Shown here: positions 34,361 to 44,184 of the stretch, in pieces
Position numbering within the stretch: position 1 is the first letter of the stretch
How the letters are laid out: each line of letters begins with the position of its first letter
Origin: Bacteroidota bacterium
GTDB lineage: Bacteria > Bacteroidota > Bacteroidia > Bacteroidales > Lentimicrobiaceae
DNA: 64,000 nucleotides
Reading direction: 5' to 3'
Assembly: GCA_009773455.1 (NCBI GenBank)
Contig: WSXU01000005.1
Location: 62,001 to 126,000 of the forward strand
Notes under the pieces: generated by a model
The model's database searches: none
Told to the model about the DNA's origin: nothing
The model's input: the letters and a program-made list of their open reading frames with translations, nothing else
Program-made: the position numbers and the translations under genes

Positions 34361-36508
34361 TTATTTGTTTTGAGAAGTTGCATTTGTTCCGGAGATATCC
34401 GTTCCCAGGCGCTGAATGTAAGCGATCAGGGCTATCACCTGTTTGTTGCTGCCAACGTCAATGCCTTCGGCTTTCAGTCCTGCGGCAATGGCCTCGGCCT
34501 GTATCTTCAGGTCATCATTGGCTTTAAGGTCGTAACCTTCAGGATAAGGCACCCCAAGCGTCTGCATCACCCTGATTTTCTTCGGTGTTGATGCAATGTC
34601 GATTTCTGCATCTGCCAGCCATGCGTATTTAGGCATAATGGTCGTGGCGTTCAATTCCTGTGGATTCATAAAATGACGGTAGTGCCAGGCATCCGGTTTA
34701 TAGTTCTTACCTGTCTTAACCCCTTCGCGCCACAAATCCGGACCGGTACGTTTTGAACCCCACTGGAACGGATGGTCATAAACATATTCACCTGCTTTGG
34801 AATACTCACCATAACGTTCGGTTTCTGACCTGAAAGGACGGATCATCTGTGAATGACAGTTGTAACAACCTTCCTTAATGTAGATATCACGTCCCTGCAA
34901 TTCGAGCGGAGAATAGGGTTTTACGCTCGAAATGGTTGGTATGTTTGATTTGATCAGGTAAGTTGGTACGATCTCGATTACTCCTCCGATAAGGATGGCA
35001 ACGATGGAGAGAATCATAAAGCGAACTGGTTTGCGCTCAAGGAAACGGTGAAATCCTTCTCCGGCTTTCATTCCGCCTTCTTTAACGAGTGCAGGAGCTT
35101 CTGCGGCTTCCATGGCGACAAACGAACCGGCTTTCACGGTTTTGGCAATATTATAGACCATCAGAATGGCACCAAGGAAATACAGAGTACCACCGAATAT
35201 CCTCATGTAGTACATTGGCATGATCTGTGAAATCACTTCCAGGAAGTTCGGATATACCAGTTCTCCGGCATCGTTGAATTGTTTGAACATTGAAGCTTCG
35301 GTCCATCCTGCCCAGTATAATGGAATTGAATAGAACAGAATTGCAAGAGTTCCCATCCAGAAATGGAGGTTAGCCAACTTCACCGAATACAGTTTGGTAT
35401 TGAACATTTTCGGGAAAAGCCAGTAAATCATACCGAATGTGAGGAAACCATTCCAGCCCAAAGCTCCGATGTGTACGTGACCAACGGTCCAGTTTGTAAA
35501 ATGGCTGATGGCATTGATGCTCTTCAGTGAAAGCATCGGTCCTTCGAATGTCGACATACCATAAGCTGTTACTGCAACCACAAAGAATTTCAATACCGGC
35601 TCTTCACGGACCTTATCCCAGGCTCCCCTGAGGGTCAGCAGGCCATTGATCATACCACCCCACGACGGAGCAATCAGCATGATTGAAAAAACGGTGCCCA
35701 GTGATTGTGCCCAGTTGGGTACCGACTGATAAAGCAGGTGGTGCGGGCCTGCCCAGATATAAAGGAAAATCAGCGCCCAGAAATGGATCACACTGAGCTT
35801 GTAAGAATAAACCGGCCTGTTGGCAGCCTTGGGCATAAAATAATACATTAATCCGAGATAAGGAGTGGTCAGGAAAAATGCCACCGCATTGTGACCATAC
35901 CACCACTGAACCAGTGCATCCTGAACTCCGGCATAAACAGGGTAACTTTTCAGGAAAGACCATGGAATCTCGATGGAGTTACCAATATGCAATACGGCAA
36001 CTGTAACGAATGTGGCAATGTAAAACCAGATGGCCACATAAATGTGTTTGACCCTTCTTTTAAGAATGGTCCACATCATGTTCCAGCCAAAGATTACCCA
36101 AACCAGGGCGATAAGGATATCGATGGGCCATTCCAGTTCAGCATATTCCTTACCGGTGGTAAAGCCAGCCAGAAGTGTCACAGCGGCCAATACGATGATG
36201 CTCTGCCATCCCCAGAAATGAAAACGGGTCATCCAGTTGCTGGCCATGCCGGTTTTCAGCAACCTTTGGAGCGAATAATAATACCCTGTGAAGATACCAT
36301 TACCCACAAAAGCAAAAATAATAGCATTGGTATGTACAGGTCGTACACGCCCGAATGTTGTGAAGGCGAGATTAAAATTAAGCGCAGGAAACACCATCTG
36401 ACAGGCGATCAGCACCCCCACAAGCATGCCTACAATGCCCCAGAAAAGTGTGGCATAGGCAAACATCTTCACAATCTTGTTGTCGTAGTAAAACTTTTGT
36501 AATTCCAT
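34361..36508 (-). CDS. ccoN: cbb3 oxidase subunits I and II fused (CcoNO)
   Basis: A 715-residue fusion. The first part (about residues 1-460) is the 12-TM CcoN with the ligand-bearing segments RVRPVHTNAIIFAF, WWYGHNAVAFFLT, GPHHLLY and FTNWTVGHVHIGALGWNGF. After a linker, the last part is CcoO: a membrane helix near 495-515 and a cytochrome c with CYNCH near residue 550 and the typical SQMIRPFRSETERYG. Fused CcoNO is common in Bacteroidota. It reduces O2 at low oxygen tension. Confidence 0.96.
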   Translation of the reverse strand: MELQKFYYDNKIVKMFAYATLFWGIVGMLVGVLIACQMVFPALNFNLAFTTFGRVRPVHTNAIIFAFVGNGIFTGYYYSLQRLLKTGMASNWMTRFHFWGWQSIIVLAAVTLLAGFTTGKEYAELEWPIDILIALVWVIFGWNMMWTILKRRVKHIYVAIWFYIATFVTVAVLHIGNSIEIPWSFLKSYPVYAGVQDALVQWWYGHNAVAFFLTTPYLGLMYYFMPKAANRPVYSYKLSVIHFWALIFLYIWAGPHHLLYQSVPNWAQSLGTVFSIMLIAPSWGGMINGLLTLRGAWDKVREEPVLKFFVVAVTAYGMSTFEGPMLSLKSINAISHFTNWTVGHVHIGALGWNGFLTFGMIYWLFPKMFNTKLYSVKLANLHFWMGTLAILFYSIPLYWAGWTEASMFKQFNDAGELVYPNFLEVISQIMPMYYMRIFGGTLYFLGAILMVYNIAKTVKAGSFVAMEAAEAPALVKEGGMKAGEGFHRFLERKPVRFMILSIVAILIGGVIEIVPTYLIKSNIPTISSVKPYSPLELQGRDIYIKEGCYNCHSQMIRPFRSETERYGEYSKAGEYVYDHPFQWGSKRTGPDLWREGVKTGKNYKPDAWHYRHFMNPQELNATTIMPKYAWLADAEIDIASTPKKIRVMQTLGVPYPEGYDLKANDDLKIQAEAIAAGLKAEGIDVGSNKQVIALIAYIQRLGTDISGTNATSQNK

Positions 36509-36523
36509 AAGCGTTTGGTTTAA

Positions 36524-36706
36524 CTAAACATTGTTTTGGTTAACACTTGAATCATTGGATTTATCACTCTCATTATCAAATAGAATTCTAACCGAAGGGG
36601 AAACATCATCGTCGTACTGACCAGATCTGACTGCCCACAAAAAAGCCAGCAAAAAGCCGGCTGCAACCAGAATACTGAAACCTATCAGGACAACAATAAC
36701 GCTCAT
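36524..36706 (-). CDS. ccoS: cbb3 oxidase assembly protein CcoS
   Basis: A 60-residue protein with one membrane helix (VLIGFSILVAAGFLLAFLWAVR) and the motif SGQYDD, both characteristic of CcoS, followed by an acidic Asn/Ser-rich tail. CcoS is needed for heme and copper insertion into CcoN. It starts the ccoS-ccoNO-ccoQ-ccoP string. Confidence 0.92.
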   Translation of the reverse strand: MSVIVVLIGFSILVAAGFLLAFLWAVRSGQYDDDVSPSVRILFDNESDKSNDSSVNQNNV

Positions 36707-36732
36707 CTGTTTAATTTAAAAATTGATTTACC

Positions 36733-36740
36733 CAAAGATA
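36733..36740 (-). promoter_or_regulatory. -7 promoter box of the cco operon
   Basis: TATCTTTG on the minus strand matches TAnnTTTG exactly, 26 nt ahead of the ccoS ATG. No clear TTTG at -33 and no clear FNR-type palindrome (TTGAT-N4-ATCAA) were seen nearby. Confidence 0.55.
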
Positions 36741-36909
36741 TAAATTCAGAAAGTAAGAAGTTCCTCCTGAAATAAATATAGAATTAATCCAAATAATTAT
36801 ATATATATTTGTTTATCAGAATACTACAGAGGTTTTGAACAAATGTCCAAAACCTCTGCCAATAAAAGATTATCAATTGAATAAAAAGTTATGCAAAAAT
36901 CTAAAAAAG

Positions 36910-39303
36910 TCAGGCCGAAACAGCCAAACCTTTCCTTTTGGCCAGTACTGTAACTGAAAGGCTTGCGAAGGCGACCACCGAAATTGAACTCAAAGGCATC
37001 AGCACAGCTGCAAAAACAGGTGATAGTAATCCCTGAACCGCAAATGAAAGTCCGACAATGTTATACATAAACGATATGCCGTAACTCATATAAACAATGT
37101 TTACCGACTTCCTGGCAAAGCCAACAAAATGATTCAGACGGCCGAATTCAGAGGACTTCAGAATAGCGTCGCAGGCCGGAGAGAAATGATAGATGTCATC
37201 GGCAATGGTGATTCCGATATCGGCTTTGATCAAAGCACCGGCATCGTTCAGCCCGTCGCCGATCATAATAACCTTCCGGCCACTGTTGGTCAGGTCATTG
37301 ATGAAATTGAGTTTATCTAAGGGCGATTGGTTAAAGTATAATGCATCGTCTGCACCGAATACCTTCACCAGATTGCTTCTTTCGGAATCGTTATCTCCTG
37401 AAATCATATACTTCTGATAACCATCGAACCCGGCAATCACCTCTTCAAGACCTTCACGGTAGGAATTTTCAAGCTTGAAGTATCCCTTCAGTTTGTGGTC
37501 GATGGAAATGTATACCGAAGAAACCCGGCTATCTTCAGGTGATTCACTGCCGGCTATAAACTTTCGTGAACCCAGCATGATGCTGTGACCTTCGAGCAAA
37601 CCCGAAATACCCATACCCGGGATTTCACGATAACCTTCAACAGTCATGTCGGCGACAGCCGGCAACCAATCGCTCACAATGACAGACAACGGATGGGTTG
37701 AATTTCTGGCAACGGATCGGATCCACTGCATCTCGCTAACGCTAAGCGGTTCACCTTCCCAGCTCACATTCATCGACCGGGAATGGGTAAGGGTGCCGGT
37801 TTTATCAAAAACCACGGTATCGGTTTTCACCAGATTTTCGATCACCCCTGTATTCTTGATATAAAACCCGTTACGCCCGAAAATCCGCATCAGATTTCCG
37901 AAAGTAAAAGGGATGGTCAGCGAGAGGGCACAGGGACAGGCAACAATAAGAATGGAAGCAAAAACATATACTGCTTTACCTATATCCTCAAATGCCCAGA
38001 AAATGAATGCCAAAGTAGCTATTGCCAGGATAACCAGCGTGAAGTAGTGGCTGACCCTGTTCACAATTGTCTGCATATTCATGCCTGTTTCTTCACCAAG
38101 GCGATCCTCATTCCAGAGCTGGGTAAGATAACTCTGTGCCACCTCTTTTACTACCTGCAGTTTGATGGCTGCGCCGGTCTGCTTTCCTCCGGCATAAACA
38201 AAATCTCCTGTTTTTTTTGACACCGGAATCGATTCGCCGGTCACAAAACTGTAGTCAATACTACCTTCTCCTTCCATCATCACTGAATCTACAGGAATCA
38301 GTTCTCCATTCCTGACAAGGATCAGATCACCCTGACGGACATCCTGCAACTGCACAAATTCCTCATTCCCATCACGTAACAAGGTCACCGCAATCGGGAA
38401 ATAAGACCTGTAATCCCTGTCAAATGACAGAGACTGGTAAGTACGGCTCTGGTACCAGCGTCCGATCAGCATAAAGAAGAGCAGACCTGCCAGTGAATCC
38501 ATATAACCGGTTCCGGAACCGCTGAAAATTTCATAACTGCTTTCCAGGAACAGAGCCAGAATACCAATGGAAAGTGGAAGATCGATGTTAATGACTTTCT
38601 TCCGCAGGCTTTTCCATGCGGAAAGGAAAAAGTCGCTGCTGCAATAGGTTATTACAGGAAGAGCTAAAATAAAGGATACAATTCCAAATGTGCCGGCCAT
38701 CAGTCGGTCAATGGCTTCCCCTCCCGGAAGATAATCAGGAAAACTCACCAGCATAATGTTTCCGAAAGCAAAACCTGCCACCCCTATCTTCATGATCATC
38801 CGGCGGTTGGCCTTCTGGTGACTGTCTTTTTTGGAGCTGTCGTAACTGATGTCCGGAATGTAATGAATGGAATGAAGTAACTCAATCAACTGCCTGAGGC
38901 TGATCTCCCCGTCATGAAAAGTGATGCTTACCTCCTTACGAACGAAATTGACATGCGAGTGCATGATACCGGGGTGCAATGTATTCAGGTTTTCGAGCAA
39001 CCAGATACAACTGCTGCAGTGAATGGCAGGAATAAATAGCTTGACCCGGGAAATTCCGCCATCGGAAAACTCAAGTAACCGGTTACTTATCTCCTGATTG
39101 TCAAGATAAGCATATCTGGTTCCGGCAGCATTTTCAGTTTCCAGGCGAATGCCGGGTGAAGGCATCATCTCATAATACCGGTTCAGCTTTTTTTCGGAGA
39201 GTATCTGGTAAACCATGCTGCATCCGTTGCAGCAAAATGGTTTCTGATCAAAAACAACAGGGTTTTTACCACATTCCTGTCCACAGTGCACACATTCAGC
39301 CAT
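36910..39303 (-). CDS. ccoI: copper-translocating P-type ATPase CcoI (FixI)
   Basis: About 797 residues from ATG 39303; the open frame begins 21 bp earlier with a non-ATG codon. The N-terminal Cys-rich domain has CVHCGQEC and CCNGC (24-28), then a metal-binding domain with CSSC (96-99). Membrane helices, the actuator TGES (355-358), the transport-site CPC (456-458), the phosphorylation site DKTGT (500-504) and STHPLS of the ATP-binding domain all appear. This is the CcoI/FixI type that exports copper to the periplasm for cbb3 assembly. It stands ahead of ccoS in the same direction with a 200-bp gap. Confidence 0.95.
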   Translation of the reverse strand: MAECVHCGQECGKNPVVFDQKPFCCNGCSMVYQILSEKKLNRYYEMMPSPGIRLETENAAGTRYAYLDNQEISNRLLEFSDGGISRVKLFIPAIHCSSCIWLLENLNTLHPGIMHSHVNFVRKEVSITFHDGEISLRQLIELLHSIHYIPDISYDSSKKDSHQKANRRMIMKIGVAGFAFGNIMLVSFPDYLPGGEAIDRLMAGTFGIVSFILALPVITYCSSDFFLSAWKSLRKKVINIDLPLSIGILALFLESSYEIFSGSGTGYMDSLAGLLFFMLIGRWYQSRTYQSLSFDRDYRSYFPIAVTLLRDGNEEFVQLQDVRQGDLILVRNGELIPVDSVMMEGEGSIDYSFVTGESIPVSKKTGDFVYAGGKQTGAAIKLQVVKEVAQSYLTQLWNEDRLGEETGMNMQTIVNRVSHYFTLVILAIATLAFIFWAFEDIGKAVYVFASILIVACPCALSLTIPFTFGNLMRIFGRNGFYIKNTGVIENLVKTDTVVFDKTGTLTHSRSMNVSWEGEPLSVSEMQWIRSVARNSTHPLSVIVSDWLPAVADMTVEGYREIPGMGISGLLEGHSIMLGSRKFIAGSESPEDSRVSSVYISIDHKLKGYFKLENSYREGLEEVIAGFDGYQKYMISGDNDSERSNLVKVFGADDALYFNQSPLDKLNFINDLTNSGRKVIMIGDGLNDAGALIKADIGITIADDIYHFSPACDAILKSSEFGRLNHFVGFARKSVNIVYMSYGISFMYNIVGLSFAVQGLLSPVFAAVLMPLSSISVVAFASLSVTVLAKRKGLAVSA

Positions 39304-39321
39304 AAGTAATAATTGCGATGG

Positions 39322-39329
39322 CAAAAATA
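39322..39329 (-). promoter_or_regulatory. -7 promoter box ahead of ccoI
   Basis: TATTTTTG on the minus strand matches TAnnTTTG exactly and lies 18 nt ahead of the ATG. Confidence 0.5.
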
Positions 39330-39477
39330 ACTTTTATTTCCTACAAGCTTTAGGAATGGTCTCCGGGTATATTAAACAAAAGTAACCAATCAGAAAAACT
39401 ACGCTTCCAACTGACAGATCATCATTTTTGGGGATGGGTGACTTTTATTGAACACATATATCAATACTGGCAGAAGC

Positions 39478-40434
39478 TTATTTTGCTTTCCTGATGCTGA
39501 AATCCCTCGACAAACTGATGGCATATGAGTACTGCGGAGTCAGTTGCTTACCCTTGTAATTCTTATACACAGGGACATCATACAACAGGGAAACATTCCA
39601 CAACCCGGCCACGACATAGGAGATTTGTGGCGTAAATACCATCAGGTGATATCCGGTATTGACTTCATTTTCTCCATCCTGCACATCTCTGCCATGAATC
39701 TCGTTGCGAAGCTGAACAATGCCAAAAAACCGCCTGGCGATTTTTTTCGAAACAAACACCGAGGTGGTAAGCAACTTACCCGTCTGATAATCGTTGACAT
39801 TGAATCCGTTATACTCAAAACGGTTAAGAATGAACGTCCGCAGGGTGAGTTGGGTAAACTCCTTACTCAGCAGCAATGACCCGGTGACTCCAAATGCATT
39901 GGTCGACGGACGCGCATCCAGTTGCAACAACGTGCCATTTTCCGCAGTAGCCGGCTGGCGTGAAAAAGGAAACTTGAACCCCACCCCTGCCGTTATCTCA
40001 ACTTCACGCACAGGATCGACATAGAGCCCGTATTTCAGCATAAAAGTGCCGTTTGCCATACCCCGTCCGTTGTGGTCGGTGAGGGCAGGATTATGAAAGT
40101 TAACCACTTTATTGATGAAATAACCGGCATCGGCCTGAAGGGTAATGCGGTGAGTCAGCCCGTATTCAAGGGTGATCCCCGTGAAATCATAATGGGCATT
40201 GTCCGACATATCCGTTTCATCATCCGAAGGTTTACTTCCCTTGTAATAAATATCGGAAAAACTATGCCGGTAGAAAGTGATTGCCCTGGCCGTTTTTTTA
40301 TTTACCAGGCCGACATGGGTAGAGGCCCCGACCGGGCTTCCGGTTGAACAACACTGGGCCATGCCGTCTTTTGCAATGCAAATCAGGGCTGAAAGCAGGA
40401 CACCGAAAAGCAGCTTATTCCACATAATTGACAT
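39478..40434 (-). CDS. outer-membrane transporter-like barrel with N-terminal CCSxGxP motif
   Basis: About 318 residues. A signal peptide (WNKLLFGVLLSALICIAKDGMAQ) is followed directly by QCCSTGSPVG, a vicinal Cys pair at the mature N-terminus. The remaining part is beta-rich, ends in alternating strands (QYSYAISLSRDFSIRKAK), and fits an outer-membrane barrel. I recall similar CCSxGxP-start proteins next to TonB receptors in Bacteroidota; the Cys pair suggests metal contact. ATG 40434 is chosen; 40440 and 40425 are alternatives. All overlap the end of the preceding lipoprotein gene, so the two are likely coupled. Confidence 0.65.
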   Translation of the reverse strand: MSIMWNKLLFGVLLSALICIAKDGMAQCCSTGSPVGASTHVGLVNKKTARAITFYRHSFSDIYYKGSKPSDDETDMSDNAHYDFTGITLEYGLTHRITLQADAGYFINKVVNFHNPALTDHNGRGMANGTFMLKYGLYVDPVREVEITAGVGFKFPFSRQPATAENGTLLQLDARPSTNAFGVTGSLLLSKEFTQLTLRTFILNRFEYNGFNVNDYQTGKLLTTSVFVSKKIARRFFGIVQLRNEIHGRDVQDGENEVNTGYHLMVFTPQISYVVAGLWNVSLLYDVPVYKNYKGKQLTPQYSYAISLSRDFSIRKAK

Positions 40435-40774
40435 ATGCATCTTTTGACGCCTGGTGGTTGGCATTGTCCTTCACTTCACAGGTAATTTTGAACTTACCGC
40501 CATGGCAGATGGTAAACATAACCTCAGGGCCGGAACCCTCAAAAATACCCAGTTCATTGTCGCATTTCCATGTATAGGTGAGGTTCTCGCCATTAACATC
40601 AGCTACAACCTTAGTCAGTTCCATGATTGCCAGAGTGTCATGCTCAACCGTCAGGCTCACAAACTCAATACTTCCTGTTTCTGCAGGCAAATCCTTTTTT
40701 TCACAACCTCCTGAAATGAATAACAACAAAAGGGAAACAGGTAATATGAGGACAGAAAAAAGTCTTTTCTTCAT
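40415..40774 (-). CDS. small lipoprotein with PKD/Ig-like domain
   Basis: A 119-residue protein with a lipobox (LLLLFISGGC) and one Ig/PKD-like domain: VVADVNGENLTYTWKCDN, then GKFKITCEVKDNANHQASKD. Two Cys (in WKC and TIC) could form a disulfide and a third is in ITC. It is 39 bp after the T9SS gene and overlaps the barrel gene. Function unknown; by position it belongs to the TonB receptor cluster. Confidence 0.7.
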   Translation of the reverse strand: MKKRLFSVLILPVSLLLLFISGGCEKKDLPAETGSIEFVSLTVEHDTLAIMELTKVVADVNGENLTYTWKCDNELGIFEGSGPEVMFTICHGGKFKITCEVKDNANHQASKDAYVNYVE

Positions 40775-40813
40775 TGGATTTAGTTTTAATTTGTTAACAT
40801 TCAGTTAAATAAA

Positions 40814-41710
40814 TTATTGACCAATGACAAATTTCCTTGTCAGAACTCCTTGCGGTGTGGATAGCTGAACAAAATAAACGCCCGGAGCCGGATTGAATTC
40901 TGCCAGATCCTCACTGAGTAAATTCGGCCCCACGACAATCTCCTTTTCAGATTGGTAAAGGATATTCCCAACAATGTCTGATATAGAAAGTTGTGCTGAA
41001 TAATCCTGTTTACTCACAAATTTTACGAACAAACGTTCGGATACAGGTGAAGGATAAACACTGAGTTCACCCTTTGCTGCCATCACATCTGTAACACCGG
41101 TGGCCATACCATCGAAACCCAGATCATCGAGCCAGATAAAGCTGTTCTTTTTGGGTGTATGACCACTGGAAGAAATAAAGACTATGGCAGTATCAGGGAC
41201 ATCCACACTCTGGTACATAAAAGGGATGGAGAAACCGGTCCACACATGAATCATCCCCGTTGTGGTTTTCCAGAGACTGGCAATGGTATCACGACGGTGA
41301 TTAACAGTATTCCATTTTGTAAGCCAGGCTGCAATGGTGGCCACATCATCGTTGTATCCCATAAACTGGTATTTACCAACCAGGCTTTCGACACGCTGGT
41401 TAAAAGGGAATCCCGATTCAGCCTGCCATGTTTCAGTATTCAACTGTCCGCTAACGATCATTCCGGGTGTAATCACACCGCCAACATCTTTGGTTGTGAG
41501 CTTAATGTAATAATCACCGGTGGCTCCGGGACTTCCCTTGATGGTGGTAAAAACACCCGATGCAGAGGTGGCTGCATTCATATTTCCCCACTGATCCGGA
41601 ATTTCATAGGATCCGGCAGAGGTCCAGCTTTCAAACCCTGAATTGGGAATCTGTGCCTGAAGGAGGCTTGTTATGGCTGCAAAAAGAACAATGAAACCAA
41701 TCTTTTTCAT
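40814..41710 (-). CDS. secreted protein with T9SS C-terminal sorting domain
   Basis: A 298-residue protein with a signal peptide (GFIVLFAAITSLLQAQ). The N-terminal part is a jelly-roll-like domain (IPNSGFESWTSAGSYEIPDQW, then FIWLDDLGFDG) similar in layout to the PCMD-type carbohydrate domains of Bacteroidota. The last 75 residues form a type A sorting domain: ELSVYPSPVSERLFVKF, then AELSISDIVGN-like strands and APGVYFVQLSTPQGVLTRKFVI. It should be exported through T9SS and held at the cell surface. It lies in the TonB receptor cluster. Confidence 0.8.
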   Translation of the reverse strand: MKKIGFIVLFAAITSLLQAQIPNSGFESWTSAGSYEIPDQWGNMNAATSASGVFTTIKGSPGATGDYYIKLTTKDVGGVITPGMIVSGQLNTETWQAESGFPFNQRVESLVGKYQFMGYNDDVATIAAWLTKWNTVNHRRDTIASLWKTTTGMIHVWTGFSIPFMYQSVDVPDTAIVFISSSGHTPKKNSFIWLDDLGFDGMATGVTDVMAAKGELSVYPSPVSERLFVKFVSKQDYSAQLSISDIVGNILYQSEKEIVVGPNLLSEDLAEFNPAPGVYFVQLSTPQGVLTRKFVIGQ

Positions 41711-41733
41711 ATGTAGAATCTGACATTGATTAA

Positions 41734-41741
41734 CAAAAATA
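41734..41741 (-). promoter_or_regulatory. -7 promoter box ahead of the T9SS gene
   Basis: TATTTTTG on the minus strand matches TAnnTTTG exactly, 23 nt ahead of the ATG at 41710. It indicates that the last three genes of the cluster can be transcribed on their own. Confidence 0.5.
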
Positions 41742-41767
41742 GTTTATTTCAGGCTAAAAATCACGAA

Positions 41768-44071
41768 TCACTTTATAGAATACCTGAACCCGGCATAAAC
41801 CGTTGCTCCGACTAGCGGCCCCCAGACCATTGAGGTATCAAAATGTGTATGGTATGGCGCAAACGCTTCTGTTACAGGATCTTTCTGAGTGAAATTTGTC
41901 AGGTTTTCTCCTCCGAGATACACCTCGAAATGCTTGAATTTCCGGGTAACCTGAGCCATCAACTGCACATAGGCAGGTGAATATGAGCCGCGTTGCAGAA
42001 ATGAAGGCATCTTTCGCGTATCAGGGATTCGTGCCCTGCCGATAAACTGTGAAGTCAGGTCGAATTTCCACTTTTCGAAACGGGTAGCATAATTGAGGGA
42101 AACGATTCCCTTGTAGGCATTGACCATGGGTTTCTGCCTGAGTTCACCATTGATCGTCGTCTTCACATCACTTACCCTGAAGGCAGTCAGTACTGAAAGT
42201 CGCTCAACAGGTTCAAAAGTGAACTGTAACATATAGCTGTTGGCAAATGACCTGCCATCAAGGTTGTAGAAAAATACATCCGAAGGAATACTGTCAAGAT
42301 CAGCGATGACCTGACTTATAAAATCAGTGCGGTAGGCTTCAGCATCAATCTGGGCATCACGGCCGAATAATTTGAAATCATGGGTCAGACTGATACCGAA
42401 ATTCCAGGCTTCCTCCTGCTTGAGATCCGTGGCAAGATGAATTACACGCTGGCTGGCCATGATGGAGAAATTCTCAGCAAACAGATTTGCAGACCGATAA
42501 CCCTTTCCGGCCGACGCCCTTAACATTGTACCATGGTGAATTTCGTACTTCAGATGGAACCTGGGCGTAAAAAAAAGTCCATATTTGTTGTGATGGTCAG
42601 CGCGGATACCACCAATCAGGGTAAGATGCTCCAAGGGAGTCCAGTTATACTCAAGATAAGCCCCGGGCACCATTTCGTTCCGGTCCATAACATAGGTGGT
42701 ATCGGTAAAATGATGAACTGTCAGCAGGGTATCGTTGGGCAGGGAAACATCCATAACACCCAGTTCCTGGTAAAGAAACGTAAAATCACGCCTGAAATAA
42801 TCCTCATTATAGTCATCGTAAATAAAACTGAACCCTGTTGTTATGCGGTGTTTCTCATTTCCGGCAATGGCATCCTGGTACTTATTGTTACCGAAAAACC
42901 CCTCCTGTGAATGATAAATTCCTGAAACAATTATTGCCACACTCCTGTAATTATTCAGGATAATCCCGTTCTTCCAGAAACTCTCGAGCCGCTTAGTTTT
43001 CAACTTAAAACCATAGGTTTCAGTCAGGTTGCTGATTTTTTCAACATCAGGGTTGTAGGTATCAGGATCAAAATCCATGTATCCGCCTTCACGCGATTCG
43101 TCGAGATACTTTATCAGAAACCTGGAATCGTATTTCCCCGGGACATCGTAATCCCACCGGTTGATAAAATTGAACGTAGTCAGCTTTGGGATATCCATAA
43201 ACTGGTCGTCGTTTTTATCAAAAGAGTTGCGAAAAGTACTGGCATGACCCATGACCATGGTACTCAGGCGATCGTTCAGCCTGGTTCCCGAATTGAAATT
43301 GGCTTCAAGCCGGCCATGCTGGTTTGCAAACACATTCAGAAACAGTTTCTCACTTTCGGCGGGTTTCTTATACTCAACATTGATCAGCCCGGTGGTGGAT
43401 TCATAACCATTCATAACAGACGAAGCACCTTTGGAAACACTGATAGACTGCATCCAGGGCCCCGGAATATACCCAAGTCCAAAGGTAGATCCCAGGCCTC
43501 GGAGCAGGGGTACATTTTCAGAAATAATCTGGCTGTAGATTCCTGATAAACCAAGCATCTGTATCTGCTTGGCCCCTGAAATCGCATCGGCATACATTAC
43601 ATCAACAGAAGAATTGGTTTCAAAACTCTCTGAAAGATTGCAGCAGGCTGCCCTGGTGAGTTCATTGCTGGTGATTACCTGCACCTTTCTAGGATCGAGT
43701 TGTGAAATAAAGGAAGTGCCGATCCTGTCTTTTATCTCGACTTCACTGAGTTCACTGGATGTTTCCGTGAGGATGATTTCCAGCTTTTTCTTACCATCTA
43801 CTTGAACGGTATCGGTCTTATAACCCAATGAACTTACTACCAGCAAATAGTCGGAAATGCCTTTCTGCGACAGGCTGAATTTCCCCGAAGCATCGGTACT
43901 TGTGCCTGTTGTTGTTCCTGCCCAGTGAATATTGGCACCAGGCAAACCGATGGATTTGCCATTTGCATCCGTCACATAAACTTTTCCGGATATGGTTTGG
44001 GCCAGGCTATTCTCAGCCATAAGGATACCCAGCAGGCAGCAGAAAATCAGTGTGATATTTTTTATGTACAT
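41768..44071 (-). CDS. TonB-dependent outer-membrane receptor (possible metal receptor)
   Basis: About 767 residues from ATG 44071. A signal peptide (TLIFCCLLGILMAENSLAQ) is followed by a carboxypeptidase-like regulatory domain (TISGKVYVTDANGKSIGLPG), a plug and a 22-strand barrel ending YAGFRYSIK. The plug has the vicinal Cys pair in TRAACCNLSESFETN. This receptor type with an ACCNLSESFE plug is, as I recall, found near heavy-metal and copper genes. It stands after an HYC_CC_PP gene and ahead of ccoI. Copper or another thiophilic metal, free or chelated, is the favoured ligand, but this is inference. Confidence 0.9.
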   Translation of the reverse strand: MYIKNITLIFCCLLGILMAENSLAQTISGKVYVTDANGKSIGLPGANIHWAGTTTGTSTDASGKFSLSQKGISDYLLVVSSLGYKTDTVQVDGKKKLEIILTETSSELSEVEIKDRIGTSFISQLDPRKVQVITSNELTRAACCNLSESFETNSSVDVMYADAISGAKQIQMLGLSGIYSQIISENVPLLRGLGSTFGLGYIPGPWMQSISVSKGASSVMNGYESTTGLINVEYKKPAESEKLFLNVFANQHGRLEANFNSGTRLNDRLSTMVMGHASTFRNSFDKNDDQFMDIPKLTTFNFINRWDYDVPGKYDSRFLIKYLDESREGGYMDFDPDTYNPDVEKISNLTETYGFKLKTKRLESFWKNGIILNNYRSVAIIVSGIYHSQEGFFGNNKYQDAIAGNEKHRITTGFSFIYDDYNEDYFRRDFTFLYQELGVMDVSLPNDTLLTVHHFTDTTYVMDRNEMVPGAYLEYNWTPLEHLTLIGGIRADHHNKYGLFFTPRFHLKYEIHHGTMLRASAGKGYRSANLFAENFSIMASQRVIHLATDLKQEEAWNFGISLTHDFKLFGRDAQIDAEAYRTDFISQVIADLDSIPSDVFFYNLDGRSFANSYMLQFTFEPVERLSVLTAFRVSDVKTTINGELRQKPMVNAYKGIVSLNYATRFEKWKFDLTSQFIGRARIPDTRKMPSFLQRGSYSPAYVQLMAQVTRKFKHFEVYLGGENLTNFTQKDPVTEAFAPYHTHFDTSMVWGPLVGATVYAGFRYSIK

Positions 44072-44184
44072 GGTTTTGATTTTACAGTTTTTTTTTACAG
44101 AGGACAATGATTAACCGGATTGCATTCAGACAGCGAAGGCTGATTGAATGACAAGCGGAACAGGAAAGAGATCAGCTCTTTCTG

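Noticed and set aside
35891-36502. 203-codon plus-strand ORF
   Set aside because: It is fully antisense to ccoN; the translation is hydrophilic and His/Pro-rich with no domain.
36707-36909. FNR/CRP-type operator ahead of the cco operon
   Set aside because: TTGAT is present near 36723, but the second half (ATCAA at 4-bp spacing) is missing, so no palindrome can be claimed.
41159-41641. 160-codon plus-strand ORF
   Set aside because: Antisense to the T9SS protein gene and without any recognisable feature.
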